The notes: generated by a model from the sequence alone, not told the origin. Positions 7,638-16,815 are shown, counted from the stretch's first letter. The stretch is 64,000 bases of DNA from Seramator thermalis (GCF_004138125.1 NZ_RXHS01000004.1:62001-126000); one strand, 5' to 3'. Program-made: numbers and translations.

Positions 7638-9311
7638 TTATCCTCTTGTTATTTCTTCTTTTTCTTTATCCCAATACATCCGTCGTCCTTCCAGGTAGGC
7701 TCTTGTGCCCATGTGCGCCGTAATTGCTTCTTCAAATCCGCGATCGATATTGCAGGATGGAGTAGCTCCGGTGCGAATGCATTGCAACCATTCTTTAAGA
7801 TGGAGGAAGGTTGTGTTGTATCTTTTTCCTCCAATGAAAGAATACAACAATCCTCTTTCGGCAAAATATTTTTCCGTAGCAGTGGTAACGGCATCTACAC
7901 TTCGTCCCGGAACATAGGTGTAGAAGGGTTCGCCGGGTTTTATTATTCCTTTGTCTATTTTTTCTCTATACTGATCAGACTGAGGGTCAACCGTAACGGT
8001 GAGAGTGCTTCCGACTTCCATCGTAGCATCGTGTCCCATGATTTTTCGGCTTCGGTTAAACTGGTTGGCTAATGTGGCTGAGTATAGCATCGTCAATCCA
8101 CGATCGGTATATTCAAAAACCGTTTGCAAAACGTCCGGAACGGTGCGACCATCCTTAAAGAAGTAGATTCCGCCGGACGAGGAGGCCGACGAAGGGATGC
8201 CGAGTTTCAGTATTTGATTCATTGCATCGTATTCGTGAGTCAATAAATCGCCGCTCAACCCCGTGCTATAGTCCCACCAGCAACGCCAACGGAAAAATCG
8301 TTCGAGACTGAATTTATCCCGTGCTTCGGGTCCGACATAACCGGCAAGATTGGCCGAGGTCATATAATCGAGATATTCCTTAATACGTTCCGGATCTCCT
8401 TCGAATTGTTTCCAATCCACCGTTTTAGGGTTGGCATCAGGGTGAATGGGATATACCCACGCTCCGTTCGGGTCGTTGCGATTTGTACCGGTTTCAACAA
8501 GCGTGATTTTACCCAACAAATTTTTCTCGATGATTTGTCTCGCTCGTTCGTATGCTTCAATCTGACGATTTTGATGCCCTAATTGGAAAACGATTCCCGT
8601 TCTTTTGATCGTCTCCCGCAGCAAGTAGGTTTCGGGAACAGTCCACGTCATGGGTTTTTCTACATACACGTGCTTTCCTGCATTGGCTGCAGCCATTGCC
8701 ATAGTTCCGTGCCAATGGTCGGGCGTTGCTATCACTACAGCATCCACATCCGGATCGGCAAGCAATTCTTGATAAGTGCGGTATTTTTTGGGAGGAGTAC
8801 CCAATTTTCCATTCTTACCTTCTCTATGGATGTTGGAGCCTGCAGCTACTGCTTCTGTGGCATATGTATCGAAAATGTCGCATACGGCAACTATCTCAAC
8901 GCGCAAATCTTCCTGTTCGACAAAATCCTTGTAGGCATTGTTTGAGGAATCTTTTTTTGATTGCTGAATAAGATCCTCAACAAATTCAGGAGTGGCAAAG
9001 CCCAGTCCCTGCATGAGTTGTTTACCGCGAATGCCAAATCCAATAAGGCCCAGACGGATAATTTTGTCATCTGCCGAAACAGCAGGCAAAGGAGCTACAT
9101 CCGATTTGAAGCGGAACATCTCCGACGAAGCATTATATCTGACCTCACTTTTCCTTTTTTTGTAAACACCGTAAGCCATTGCACCCAATACCGGAACTGT
9201 GGCCAATGCTTTTATTGCATCACGACGTCCTTCCGATACAGGTTTCTTTTTGTTATCTTTATCTTCGGGTTTGGAGGAATTGGGATTAATATCTTTAGTA
9301 TTGTCTTCCAT
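7638..9311 (-). CDS. Gfo/Idh/MocA oxidoreductase, second paralogue
   Basis: 557 residues. A charged N-terminal region (about 30 residues) precedes GRRDAIKALATVPVLGAMAYG, a Tat-like or membrane-anchor segment. The dinucleotide fold shows LGLIGFGIRGKQLMQGLG, EIVAVCDIFDTYA, and DAVVIATPDHWHGTMA; the catalytic triplet is the normal EKP (KHVYVEKPMTW). RFFRWRCWWDYSTGLSGDLL matches the same C-terminal subgroup as the neighbour gene, although the two proteins are clearly diverged. The start ATG overlaps the stop of the DoxX gene by one base (TAATG), which indicates translational coupling. The pair probably supplies two different specificities or a heteromeric enzyme; this is inference. Confidence 0.9.
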   Translation of the reverse strand: MEDNTKDINPNSSKPEDKDNKKKPVSEGRRDAIKALATVPVLGAMAYGVYKKRKSEVRYNASSEMFRFKSDVAPLPAVSADDKIIRLGLIGFGIRGKQLMQGLGFATPEFVEDLIQQSKKDSSNNAYKDFVEQEDLRVEIVAVCDIFDTYATEAVAAGSNIHREGKNGKLGTPPKKYRTYQELLADPDVDAVVIATPDHWHGTMAMAAANAGKHVYVEKPMTWTVPETYLLRETIKRTGIVFQLGHQNRQIEAYERARQIIEKNLLGKITLVETGTNRNDPNGAWVYPIHPDANPKTVDWKQFEGDPERIKEYLDYMTSANLAGYVGPEARDKFSLERFFRWRCWWDYSTGLSGDLLTHEYDAMNQILKLGIPSSASSSGGIYFFKDGRTVPDVLQTVFEYTDRGLTMLYSATLANQFNRSRKIMGHDATMEVGSTLTVTVDPQSDQYREKIDKGIIKPGEPFYTYVPGRSVDAVTTATEKYFAERGLLYSFIGGKRYNTTFLHLKEWLQCIRTGATPSCNIDRGFEEAITAHMGTRAYLEGRRMYWDKEKEEITRG

Positions 9312-9850
9312 TATGAACGTTGTGCTTTTGTGCTATTTTTTTTTAAAAAACGATCCAATCCGATGCATACCGAATTGGGAAATACCATCAGTACCAACAG
9401 GGCCGACATCATGATCAGATTTTTGTCAACCCACAGATATGAACCTTCGGCAGGCAATATATATGTAGCATTGATCAATGGCGGATGTGAAAGATAATAA
9501 AGAGCCAGAAAAAATATAGCCCCTATTTGCCCCACATTGGCAAACAAACCCAATATCAACGAAAGGCCGATAAGAATGAGGCCATATATATTCGCAAAAT
9601 TGGCAATGGAAAGAAGTGTCGGGTTTTCGGCTATAGCCGTAAACAAAGACGCAAAAATGCCTTTCGAATCCATTAAATACCCATAAGCCGACCAATTTGG
9701 GGCAAAAACTTTTGATAATCCCTCATATAAAAAATACCATCCGATGAGGACGCGAAGTATAACCAGCAAGACGAGTTGTGTTTTAGTGTACTGCGATGTG
9801 TCCATTTCTTTATTTTCGATATTGGATCGATTACTTTTCGTTGTAGTCAT
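9311..9850 (-). CDS. DoxX family membrane protein
   Basis: 179 residues with about four hydrophobic helices: LVLLVILRVLIGWYFLYEGL, IANFANIYGLILIGLSLILG, GQIGAIFFLALYYLSHPPL and LIMMSALLVLMVFPNSVCIG. The RVLIGWYFLYEGLSKV start and the WVDKNLIMM segment before the last helix fit DoxX/TQO-small-subunit proteins of the inner membrane. DoxX-type subunits are linked to quinone-coupled electron transfer. First gene of the sugar-oxidation block and coupled to the Gfo gene, so it could reoxidise cofactor or pass electrons to the quinone pool; that role is inference. An internal start at MDTSQYTK (codon 16) is possible. Confidence 0.85.
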   Translation of the reverse strand: MTTTKSNRSNIENKEMDTSQYTKTQLVLLVILRVLIGWYFLYEGLSKVFAPNWSAYGYLMDSKGIFASLFTAIAENPTLLSIANFANIYGLILIGLSLILGLFANVGQIGAIFFLALYYLSHPPLINATYILPAEGSYLWVDKNLIMMSALLVLMVFPNSVCIGLDRFLKKNSTKAQRS

Positions 9851-10274
9851 TAAAAATATGGCCGTAAAAATAACAATTAAAATTTTAAAAACGAAATATT
9901 AAGCCAAAGAAAATGCCATCTTTGGTGAAATTTGACAGAATTACATTTTCATTCGGCACATTTTCACAGAATCGAATCCAACTGCTTTCTGAAAATAAAG
10001 ATTGTCGAGAGCAATTCGTTTGGAAAAGAAAATTTACGCTTACACATGATGGGCTCCGTGATCAGAGAAATTCATCTAAAGGGTTCAAAAATTCATCGAC
10101 ACATATTCTACAAATCGACAAGGATATTTCCGATCGTTGTTTATTTGAAACTGATTTAGGTGAATTGATATTGCAGATAATCCATAATTGGCATTTGGAA
10201 ATTCTCTATCGAACCCCACCTCGCTCCAGGTAATTTCTATAATTTTATCAATGGTTTCATTGTTCAGAAAAAAA
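9851..10274. other. Gap between the two carbohydrate blocks, no gene seen
   Basis: 424 AT-rich bases. Open frames on both strands (up to about 106 codons) show no domain and no good start context, and I take them as chance. I found no hairpin terminator for the GHL10 gene and no clear TAnnTTTG box for the DoxX operon, although a promoter for the latter is expected here. Confidence 0.5.
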
Positions 10275-11372
10275 TTAATGAATAGCTTTCGCAAATACTT
10301 TCCAATGTCCCTCCGTCATTCGGTCGGGTGTAAACAGACAAACGCCGACAGCTCCGTTCTTCATGGACAGCTTGATGGCTTTACCAAGTTCTTCGGGCGT
10401 TAATCCATGGTTTTCGGGGTCGAGCTCAAGAGCTTTGTTAGCGGGATTAGGGCAAATAAATAAGCCACTGTAAACGATGCTTTTTCCTTTAACGGCTTTC
10501 GCTTCTTCTTTTGTCATTTTGCCCACCCAGTTGGCATCTTCAAGATAGAAATCGTTATAATTCATGGGATAAAAGGCATCCAAATTCCATTTATTCCATT
10601 CTTGACGTACGATTTTTTTTGCAATGGATGGTCCCGGAAATACGGCTGCCGATATTTTTTTCTCTTCTTTGTGCACGGCATCGGCCAGTCGGTTAACAAT
10701 TCGGGTAATCTGGTCGTAGCGGAACTGTTTCCATTCGGGAACGACGGACGGATCTTTCACGCTACGGATGTCTATGCCGGTTTGTGCCTTGAAATGGGCA
10801 ACGCACGAATCGCAATAACAATAATCGAATTGAGGATATTCGCGATCCATCACGAGGTTGTATTTTTTCCACAATCCACGCGCGAGAATGACGTCCGGAA
10901 AACGGATAAAATCCAAATGAATACCATCCACGTAAGGCACTTTGGCTATGTTAACATACAAATCCTCCAGAAACCGATAAACTCCTTCACGATCGGGACA
11001 AAGGAAAGTGTAATGTGCTACATAAGCCGGATGGGTGAGGGCAGATTCGCCCAATCCATTGACGGCGTACCACGACGAATCCAATTTATTGGAATAGGCC
11101 TGCACCATCGTCGGAATCCATGCATTGAATTCAAGTCCGGCTTCGTGAGCCAATTTTCCCACGCGTTCATAGGTGGCAGGATCATGTCCCCCATTGTACA
11201 TTAGGGCATCAATTCCTTTGGATTTGAGATCGGCAAAATAGGTGGCGATTTCCTGATCGGTAGCTTTACCCGGGCCGCCTAACCACGCATGCACCGGTAT
11301 TTTTTTTGCTTGAATGACAGCAGATACCGTCATCAGGGCGAAAAAGAGGATAAGCGTTTTTTTCATTTTCAT
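10275..11372 (-). CDS. GHL10-type putative glycoside hydrolase (TIM barrel), secreted
   Basis: About 365 residues starting MKMKKTLILFFALMTVSAVIQA, a Sec signal peptide ending near QA/KKIPVHAW. An ATG 36 bases further upstream is in frame but would put non-signal residues before the signal, so 11372 (or 11366) is preferred. The body resembles the glycosyl-hydrolase-like 10 barrel (PF02638 type): ATYFADLKSKGIDALMYNGG, GLEFNAWIPTMV, YVDGIHLDFIRFP (the DGIHLDxxRFP signature), LDAFYPMNYNDFY and GVCLFTPDRM near the end. A CYCDSCVAHF cysteine cluster sits mid-protein. Substrate unknown; family members are mostly uncharacterised. Fourth gene of the upstream block. Confidence 0.8.
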   Translation of the reverse strand: MKMKKTLILFFALMTVSAVIQAKKIPVHAWLGGPGKATDQEIATYFADLKSKGIDALMYNGGHDPATYERVGKLAHEAGLEFNAWIPTMVQAYSNKLDSSWYAVNGLGESALTHPAYVAHYTFLCPDREGVYRFLEDLYVNIAKVPYVDGIHLDFIRFPDVILARGLWKKYNLVMDREYPQFDYCYCDSCVAHFKAQTGIDIRSVKDPSVVPEWKQFRYDQITRIVNRLADAVHKEEKKISAAVFPGPSIAKKIVRQEWNKWNLDAFYPMNYNDFYLEDANWVGKMTKEEAKAVKGKSIVYSGLFICPNPANKALELDPENHGLTPEELGKAIKLSMKNGAVGVCLFTPDRMTEGHWKVFAKAIH

Positions 11373-11414
11373 AAATATTTGTTTGTGATGATAAAAAGTA
11401 TTTGGCAATCGATT

Positions 11415-13121
11415 TTAATTGCTCTCAATCACTTGTCCTTCGTCGGTATAGAGTGAGATGGGACCGTCGAGCAATACGGCTACCACCGTGCCACGAGGAT
11501 CGAGTGTGCTTTCGGGAATGTCGATATACACTATGCCGGGAACTTGGCTCCAATAAAGTTTCCCCAGAATTTGGCAATTCAATCGGGTGGCATTTCCTAC
11601 TACCCACACGCGATTGATGGAATTTTTGAGCCCTTTGATTGCCAAAGGCCCATTAGGTTTGCCATTCATCAATAAATAGAGGATAGTCTTGTCCTGCGAC
11701 AGCATCGAGGGACCGGCATAATGGAGGGTGGAGATTCCTTTTTGCCAATTGCCAACTAAAGGCATGTGCTTTTTCACCCATACATTGTCTTGTTGCAAAT
11801 AATTGATGAATGACTGCGTCAAAGATATTTCTTCTTCGGGATTTTTGAGCTTCAGCGGTTCGGCAAAATCGATAGCGACGACTGTCATTACCGGATCCGC
11901 AGCATTTTTGGGTATCGAAATGGAGAATGTTCCTGCGATGTTTCCTTTTTTTATGATCGGTTTGGTTGCAGTACCCACAATGCGGACATTTTTTATTTCC
12001 GAATCGAGTCCTTTCACTCGAACCGGTTGATTGGGAAGATGATCGAGGTAAAGAAAAAGTGTTCGTCCGTTTTTACTCAAAGCCGTAGGCCCGAAAAAGT
12101 GTCCTTCAGGTATTCCTTTTCGCGTTCCATAAATAGCTTCCTGATGTTTAGAAGTCCATCGGGCGAAAGCTTTCAAAATATCGATTTCCTCTTGAGGCAA
12201 GGTTCCGTCTTCCCTCGGGCCAACGTCGAGAAGCAGATTGCCCCCCTTGCTGATGCAATCGACAAAAGTTCCTATCAGCTGAAAGGGCGTTTTGAAGTTA
12301 TGATCGTTCGGCTGATATCCCCAACTGTCGTTCATGGTCATGCAAAGTTCCCAATAAGGATTTTCGGGCACGGTTACCGGAACACCTTGCTCGGGAGTTC
12401 CATAATCGCCATAGCCGGCCAAACGACTATTGATGATTGCATTGGGATTATGATCCAATATCTGTTTGCGCAAAGCGGGCGCTTTCCATTCGTCGGCATT
12501 ATGTTCCCAATCGCCGTCGAACCAAAATAGGTCGGGATTATAGCGAGTGGAAAGTTCATTGACTTGTCCGAAATAGAATTTTACGAATTTTTCCCAACGA
12601 TCGGGATCGTTTTGATAACGAACGCTGTCGCGTGTGAAAGCAGGATAGTCGTGATGCGACCAATCGATGAGGGAGTAGTAAAGTCCTACTTTCATATCGT
12701 TCTTTCGCAATGCATCCGCAAAGGGCTCTATCAGATCGCGACCCGCAGGTGAATTATCGACCACATTATAATGATCGGAATTGCCTTTCCACAAAGCCAC
12801 TCCGTCGTGATGTTTGGAAGTGAGCACCGCATATCTTGCACCGGCAGCTTTGAAGAGTTTCACCCAATTTTCGGCATTGCATTTCGAAGCGGTGAACCCC
12901 TTCAGTTGTTTCATATAATCGGCGTAGGTGATGTAGCCGTTGTGAAACGACCACGATTCGTCTATTCCGTTCACGGCGTAGATGCCATAATGAACAAAAA
13001 TGCCGAGCTTAGCGTCTTTGAACCATTCCATTTTCTTGTCCGTCTCTTCCTTTTTCTCCTGTGAAAAAACGGGAAGCGAAAGAAAAAGCAAAAGCGGAAG
13101 GAATCTGATTATTTTTTTCAT
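11415..13121 (-). CDS. Alpha-L-fucosidase, GH29
   Basis: 568 residues: signal peptide (MKKIIRFLPLLLFLSLPVFS, cleaved before QEKK), then the GH29 barrel and a C-terminal beta region. Family signatures are MEWFKDAKLGIFVHYGIYAV (31-50), YAVLTSKHHDGVALW (97-111), MKVGLYYSLIDWSHHDYP (143-160) and PDLFWFDGDWEH, in which Asp202 of WFD is the expected nucleophile. GGNLLLDVGPREDGTLP is the usual later segment. It removes alpha-linked L-fucose by a retaining mechanism, probably in the periplasm. The C-terminal 150 residues may include a carbohydrate-binding sandwich. It sits two genes downstream of the PNGase F-like gene, which suggests that fucosylated N-glycans are a substrate. Confidence 0.93.
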   Translation of the reverse strand: MKKIIRFLPLLLFLSLPVFSQEKKEETDKKMEWFKDAKLGIFVHYGIYAVNGIDESWSFHNGYITYADYMKQLKGFTASKCNAENWVKLFKAAGARYAVLTSKHHDGVALWKGNSDHYNVVDNSPAGRDLIEPFADALRKNDMKVGLYYSLIDWSHHDYPAFTRDSVRYQNDPDRWEKFVKFYFGQVNELSTRYNPDLFWFDGDWEHNADEWKAPALRKQILDHNPNAIINSRLAGYGDYGTPEQGVPVTVPENPYWELCMTMNDSWGYQPNDHNFKTPFQLIGTFVDCISKGGNLLLDVGPREDGTLPQEEIDILKAFARWTSKHQEAIYGTRKGIPEGHFFGPTALSKNGRTLFLYLDHLPNQPVRVKGLDSEIKNVRIVGTATKPIIKKGNIAGTFSISIPKNAADPVMTVVAIDFAEPLKLKNPEEEISLTQSFINYLQQDNVWVKKHMPLVGNWQKGISTLHYAGPSMLSQDKTILYLLMNGKPNGPLAIKGLKNSINRVWVVGNATRLNCQILGKLYWSQVPGIVYIDIPESTLDPRGTVVAVLLDGPISLYTDEGQVIESN

Positions 13122-13167
13122 AGCATATCGATAAATTACTTAATGACAACACTTTCAATTGCAGATC

Positions 13168-13962
13168 TCATCTCAAAAAATGAACAAATCCCCACATTTC
13201 CGGACGATGCATATCTACAACCCCTTGAGGCGACCATACCCAGTTTTCCTCCGACAATGGCTTGCCTGATACCGGATCTTTTTTCTTGACATATTTTCCG
13301 TTTTCAATGTTGGTATGCCATTCCACGCGACTGAAATTAACTCTCCATTGATCGCCGGCTGACGGTTTCCGATTGCCGTTCAATTCGGCAAGCACATCGA
13401 GGGGGAAAGCAATTTCTACATACCAGGCCTTGTCGGTATCCGACGGGTCGTTAAGAGTTCCGTCGATGTACACCGCCGATCGAAGACCTTTGGCATCGTA
13501 ACCGTTAAGAGCAGGGCCTCCTTCGCGATAGGGTTTCACCAACAACAAATCCCAAATGGTATTCAGGGCATTTATTTCGAATTCGTAATATAATTGGGTA
13601 TCTCCATCAGGATCGATAAAAACTTCGAAATCGTTGTCCCGAAAAATAACGGCATCCCGTTGGGTAATCGTTCCCTGAATATGCGGTTCTTCCAGCCAGG
13701 CGGCTACGTAAAAATAGTGATCGTCCCAAAGCATTTTTACCCGTGTATCGTAAACAGGTTTTGGAAAATCTTTTCCGCGAATATCTTGAAAAGATGCCGT
13801 CCAAGGGGCTTTCTCCCAACATTCGTCATCTAAGGTGCCGTCGATCTGTGGCGGTGTTACAGTGTAGTAACACTCATAACTCAAGGGAATACCCTTGGGC
13901 GAAGGATCAATGGCCGCGCAACTGCTCAGGAGCTGAAACAATGCAATAAAAATCAAATTCAT
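13168..13962 (-). CDS. CBM9-like carbohydrate-binding protein, probable lipoprotein
   Basis: 264 residues with a short hydrophobic start MNLIFIALFQLLSSCAAIDP, where LSSC could act as a lipobox. The remainder is one family-9-like carbohydrate-binding domain: TPPQIDGTLDDECWEKAPWT, KMLWDDHYFYVAAWLEEPHI, FRDNDFEVFIDPDGD, YYEFEINALNTIWDLLL, WYVEIAFPLDVLAEL and QWRVNFSRVEW. Such proteins bind glycan ends at the surface or periplasm; no catalytic residues are visible. Only 11 bases separate it from the upstream PNGase F-like gene, so the two are almost certainly cotranscribed and may act together on glycoproteins. Confidence 0.87.
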   Translation of the reverse strand: MNLIFIALFQLLSSCAAIDPSPKGIPLSYECYYTVTPPQIDGTLDDECWEKAPWTASFQDIRGKDFPKPVYDTRVKMLWDDHYFYVAAWLEEPHIQGTITQRDAVIFRDNDFEVFIDPDGDTQLYYEFEINALNTIWDLLLVKPYREGGPALNGYDAKGLRSAVYIDGTLNDPSDTDKAWYVEIAFPLDVLAELNGNRKPSAGDQWRVNFSRVEWHTNIENGKYVKKKDPVSGKPLSEENWVWSPQGVVDMHRPEMWGFVHFLR

Positions 13963-13973
13963 TTTGCTCGTAA

Positions 13974-15899
13974 TTAATCGCGGTTGATTCGGTCTTTGTG
14001 AACCAAAACGTTATCTACATAAATTTCTACGACATATCTCCCTTTGGGCAAATAATCGATATTGTATTCGAAAGTTCCTGATTTGAAATTGCTATATTCG
14101 TGGGTTTCCACAGGAACTTCGTCAGCGGTGAATTGCACCCGCAGTTTTTGTGGCTTTTTCAGAAAAGCATCCAGTTCCAATTTATCTTTCGTCCGTCTGG
14201 GATAGATGAAAAAGGCGTTTTGCGAAACGGCAGAATCCAATTTGGCTTCGGGAGCGGCCTTAAAAGCCAGGAATTGTCCGTTTCCGCAATCGCTGATGAA
14301 GTGATGCAGAATATTACCTTCCTCATCGAGTAATCGCAAATATCCGTATCCCTGCTCCGGTTCTGCCCAAAACTCAAGGCCATTGCCCCCAGTGTCAGTC
14401 AATTCGAATTCATACAATCCCGGCTTCAGGTGTATAGTGTCGGTATAGAGCATATCGGGTTTGCATTGTTGGGGGTTACGTTGATAAACCGTATCTTGCT
14501 TTTCGTTAATCATGAAGAGCCTGTTTTCTTCCGGTTTCTTGTTGGTTTTATACGCTACTACCAAATTCAAAGGAAGCGTTTTGAGTGACTTGAAAGTCGA
14601 AGTCATTCCATTATCGGCCTTCCATTGATCTTTTTTGCCGTTTGGTTTTGCCAATTCGACTTCAAAAACATTTTCCCCTTCGCCGAATTCGATGGGGCCG
14701 GGCAAAACAAGAGTGGTTTCTTCATAAAATCCCAAATAGCCTGTCCACCTATACGTTTTGCTTTTGAATCCTTTCGTTCCGTATTTGATCTCGACCTCTT
14801 TCAACGGTTCGCTCCCAACATTTCGGAATCGGATTACCGGCCGAAAGACGGAAGGATTGCGACGATTATAGAATTGCTTGTCGGTCGGGGCTTCTATTTC
14901 TTCCAGAGCGACATCATATCGATGATTGGGCTTTTTGTATTGGATGAGATAAGCGGTAATCGCCTCGCGTGCTTGTGCTTCTCCAACCGAATCCACGTAG
15001 GGCATCATGTTGATATCGATCATGCTTTCTTTCGGAAAAACCTTCACATCATAAATATCCGGATTTTGCAAATCACCCGGGCACCAATGTCCCCGATCGT
15101 AAACCCAGGTGCCGCCCTGCGGATAGAGCGGATTGCTGCCGCAATCTTTCCAAAGGTCCCTTCGGTCGATGACTTTACCGTTGAAAACGACTTCACGCCA
15201 TCGACTGCAAAATTCGCTGCAACCGTCTGGGGGAGCAAATCCGTGACCGGTATGCTGAATACGTATCCTACCGAAAGCGGCTGCATCGGCAAAAGTAATG
15301 CCAACAGGCTTGAGATAGTTTTCGATAGGATCGTTTTGGTCTCCATAAGGGAATTGGCCTTTATAAAGTTCGGTAATGGAGAGAGGATCGGCAATGGCAG
15401 GACCGGTCTGTATCTTAAAATTCACCGTGAGAGCCCAACCAAGTTTGTCGGATTCATAGCCGCTATGGATATATTCGATTTCCACACTGTCGCGCAACAG
15501 AGAAGAAAAATCGGTAGCGTCCACTTCCCACGTAAAGCTCCAGTCCTTTGTAAAACTGCTACCATAGGGAGTGATTAAGCGACTCAGTTCGATATTGTGA
15601 TCCTTCCCCGTTTTACCTCCCGTGCGACGGAGATTGATAAAATCCAGGTAGTCCCAGTGAGCAATGGCTGTAGAATCGGGATGAGCCAGGGTTACCTGCA
15701 TGGTGATGCGGCGAATATTTTCTTTTGTCGTTGGGAAAACGCCCCAACCGACGAACGATTTTTTACCTTCTTTCATGTCGGTATTGATAAACACTTTCCG
15801 ACGAGTGGTTATATTCAAAGTGTTTTGCGCAGATATTGGGTTAACAAAAATAGCCGAAATTATCAGTATCGCACATGATATGAAAATCGATCTTTTCAT
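13974..15899 (-). CDS. PNGase F-like peptide-N-glycosidase
   Basis: 641 residues with a Sec signal (MKRSIFISCAILIISAIFVN, cleavage near ISAQ). PNGase F-type enzymes hydrolyse the amide bond between Asn and N-linked glycans. Visible elements: an N-domain segment AIAHWDYLDFINLRRTGG (79-96) in place of the PNGase F DPWDR loop that supplies the catalytic Asp; IQHTGHGFAPPDGCSEFC (214-231), whose SEFC glutamate (about E229) corresponds to the second-domain acidic residue; and TWVYDRGHWCPGD (264-276). About 300 further C-terminal residues form beta-rich accessory domains, making it much longer than classical PNGase F. The ATG at 15899 is chosen because it opens directly on the signal peptide. First gene of the block, with a -7 box at 15952-15959. 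Confidence 0.85.
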   Translation of the reverse strand: MKRSIFISCAILIISAIFVNPISAQNTLNITTRRKVFINTDMKEGKKSFVGWGVFPTTKENIRRITMQVTLAHPDSTAIAHWDYLDFINLRRTGGKTGKDHNIELSRLITPYGSSFTKDWSFTWEVDATDFSSLLRDSVEIEYIHSGYESDKLGWALTVNFKIQTGPAIADPLSITELYKGQFPYGDQNDPIENYLKPVGITFADAAAFGRIRIQHTGHGFAPPDGCSEFCSRWREVVFNGKVIDRRDLWKDCGSNPLYPQGGTWVYDRGHWCPGDLQNPDIYDVKVFPKESMIDINMMPYVDSVGEAQAREAITAYLIQYKKPNHRYDVALEEIEAPTDKQFYNRRNPSVFRPVIRFRNVGSEPLKEVEIKYGTKGFKSKTYRWTGYLGFYEETTLVLPGPIEFGEGENVFEVELAKPNGKKDQWKADNGMTSTFKSLKTLPLNLVVAYKTNKKPEENRLFMINEKQDTVYQRNPQQCKPDMLYTDTIHLKPGLYEFELTDTGGNGLEFWAEPEQGYGYLRLLDEEGNILHHFISDCGNGQFLAFKAAPEAKLDSAVSQNAFFIYPRRTKDKLELDAFLKKPQKLRVQFTADEVPVETHEYSNFKSGTFEYNIDYLPKGRYVVEIYVDNVLVHKDRINRD

Positions 15900-15951
15900 T
15901 GTTCTTAGTGAATTAAATTTTAACAAACGGCAACCCTATGGTTTCACGTTG

Positions 15952-15959
15952 CAAACTTA
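15952..15959 (-). promoter_or_regulatory. Candidate -7 box for the PNGase F/fucosidase operon
   Basis: CAAACTTA on the plus strand is TAAGTTTG on the minus strand, a match to TAnnTTTG, 53 bases before the PNGase F-like start. No convincing upstream TTTG is visible. Confidence 0.45.
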
Positions 15960-16007
15960 ATCATTTTTCTTCTACCCTGTGAGATTTTTTGAACCGAAAT
16001 AGGAATG

Positions 16008-16073
16008 TTCTGACTTTCAGGCAGGGATTCTCTTGTTGTCTTTGTCCGCAGGTCGCATACCTGCGGTTATGAA
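16008..16073 (-). repeat. Inverted half copy of the modular palindromic element
   Basis: Contains a decayed CTGACTTTCAGGCAG palindrome followed by CCGCAGGT/ACCTGCGG (16046-16066) and TTATGAA. This is the reverse-complement arrangement of the right half of the full copies. It lies head to head with the copy starting at 16079. Confidence 0.6.
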
Positions 16074-16078
16074 GGTTA

Positions 16079-16218
16079 TTGCCTTTCAGGCAAAGATTAG
16101 CCGGTGAATTGAAAGCTTCCACTGCGAAGGTCTTTTCGGCTTGAAAAGCCGAATCTTCATAACCGCAGAATTCATTCTGCGGGGTGAATCGTCGGCAGAA
16201 ACCTGCCCGGAAGGCAGG
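16079..16218 (+). repeat. Modular palindromic repeat, copy 1
   Basis: About 140 bases made of successive hairpins: TTGCCTTTCAGGCAA (16079-16093), CGGCTTGAAAAGCCG (16137-16151), CCGCAGAAT...ATTCTGCGG (16163-16182) and CCTGCC/GGCAGG (16202-16218), with TTCATAA before the third. Clearly similar to copy 2 along its full length, including the spacers. Confidence 0.8.
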
Positions 16219-16815
16219 ACTTTTATTCGCTACGAAGGCGCAAAGACGCGAAGTCGTCAGATTATCGGAATTCATCAGTAAATCGATAAATCATCAAATC
16301 AATCAATTGTACATTGTGCATTATCCATTATCCATTGATTGTTGGGGCGTTGCCCCAAACCCCACATTCTTTTTTGCCTTGATGCAAAAAAGTATGCAAA
16401 AAAAAATCAAGACTACATCTCCTCATCGACCCGATAGCTGCTTGTTCGCTAAAAGACAAATAACTCACCGCCTGACGGCGGCTCAAACAGCTTGTCTTTT
16501 GCCTGACGGCACGCTCCCTGCGCAGATCGGGTACCCCGATGATGAGATGAGGTCGGGAAAATAAGGGAGAGTGGATGAGTGTGAGAGAAGAAAAGAAGTT
16601 AGAAGTGAAGAAATATCATAACCCCTGCACTGCCTGGCGGCAGTGCTTGTCCCCTTATCTTAAGGGGACTGTTTAGATGGTGTAATTCCGTAATTGAGAA
16701 TTAACAAGAAATAGAGAAATGGGAAGTAGAGAAATAAGAATTTTAAATTACGAATTTTCATTTCGTTTGTTCCTTTTCGCCGGAGTAGATATTTCTCGAT
16801 GCAGCTGCAATAGTT

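Noticed and set aside
10085-10294. Minus-strand open frame of 69 codons in the gap before the DoxX gene
   Set aside because: No recognisable pattern, no promoter, and it overlaps the end of the GHL10 gene.
16184-16564. Open frame of 126 codons in the repeat region
   Set aside because: It reads through hairpin repeats and low-complexity CATTATC-type DNA and shows no protein-like pattern.
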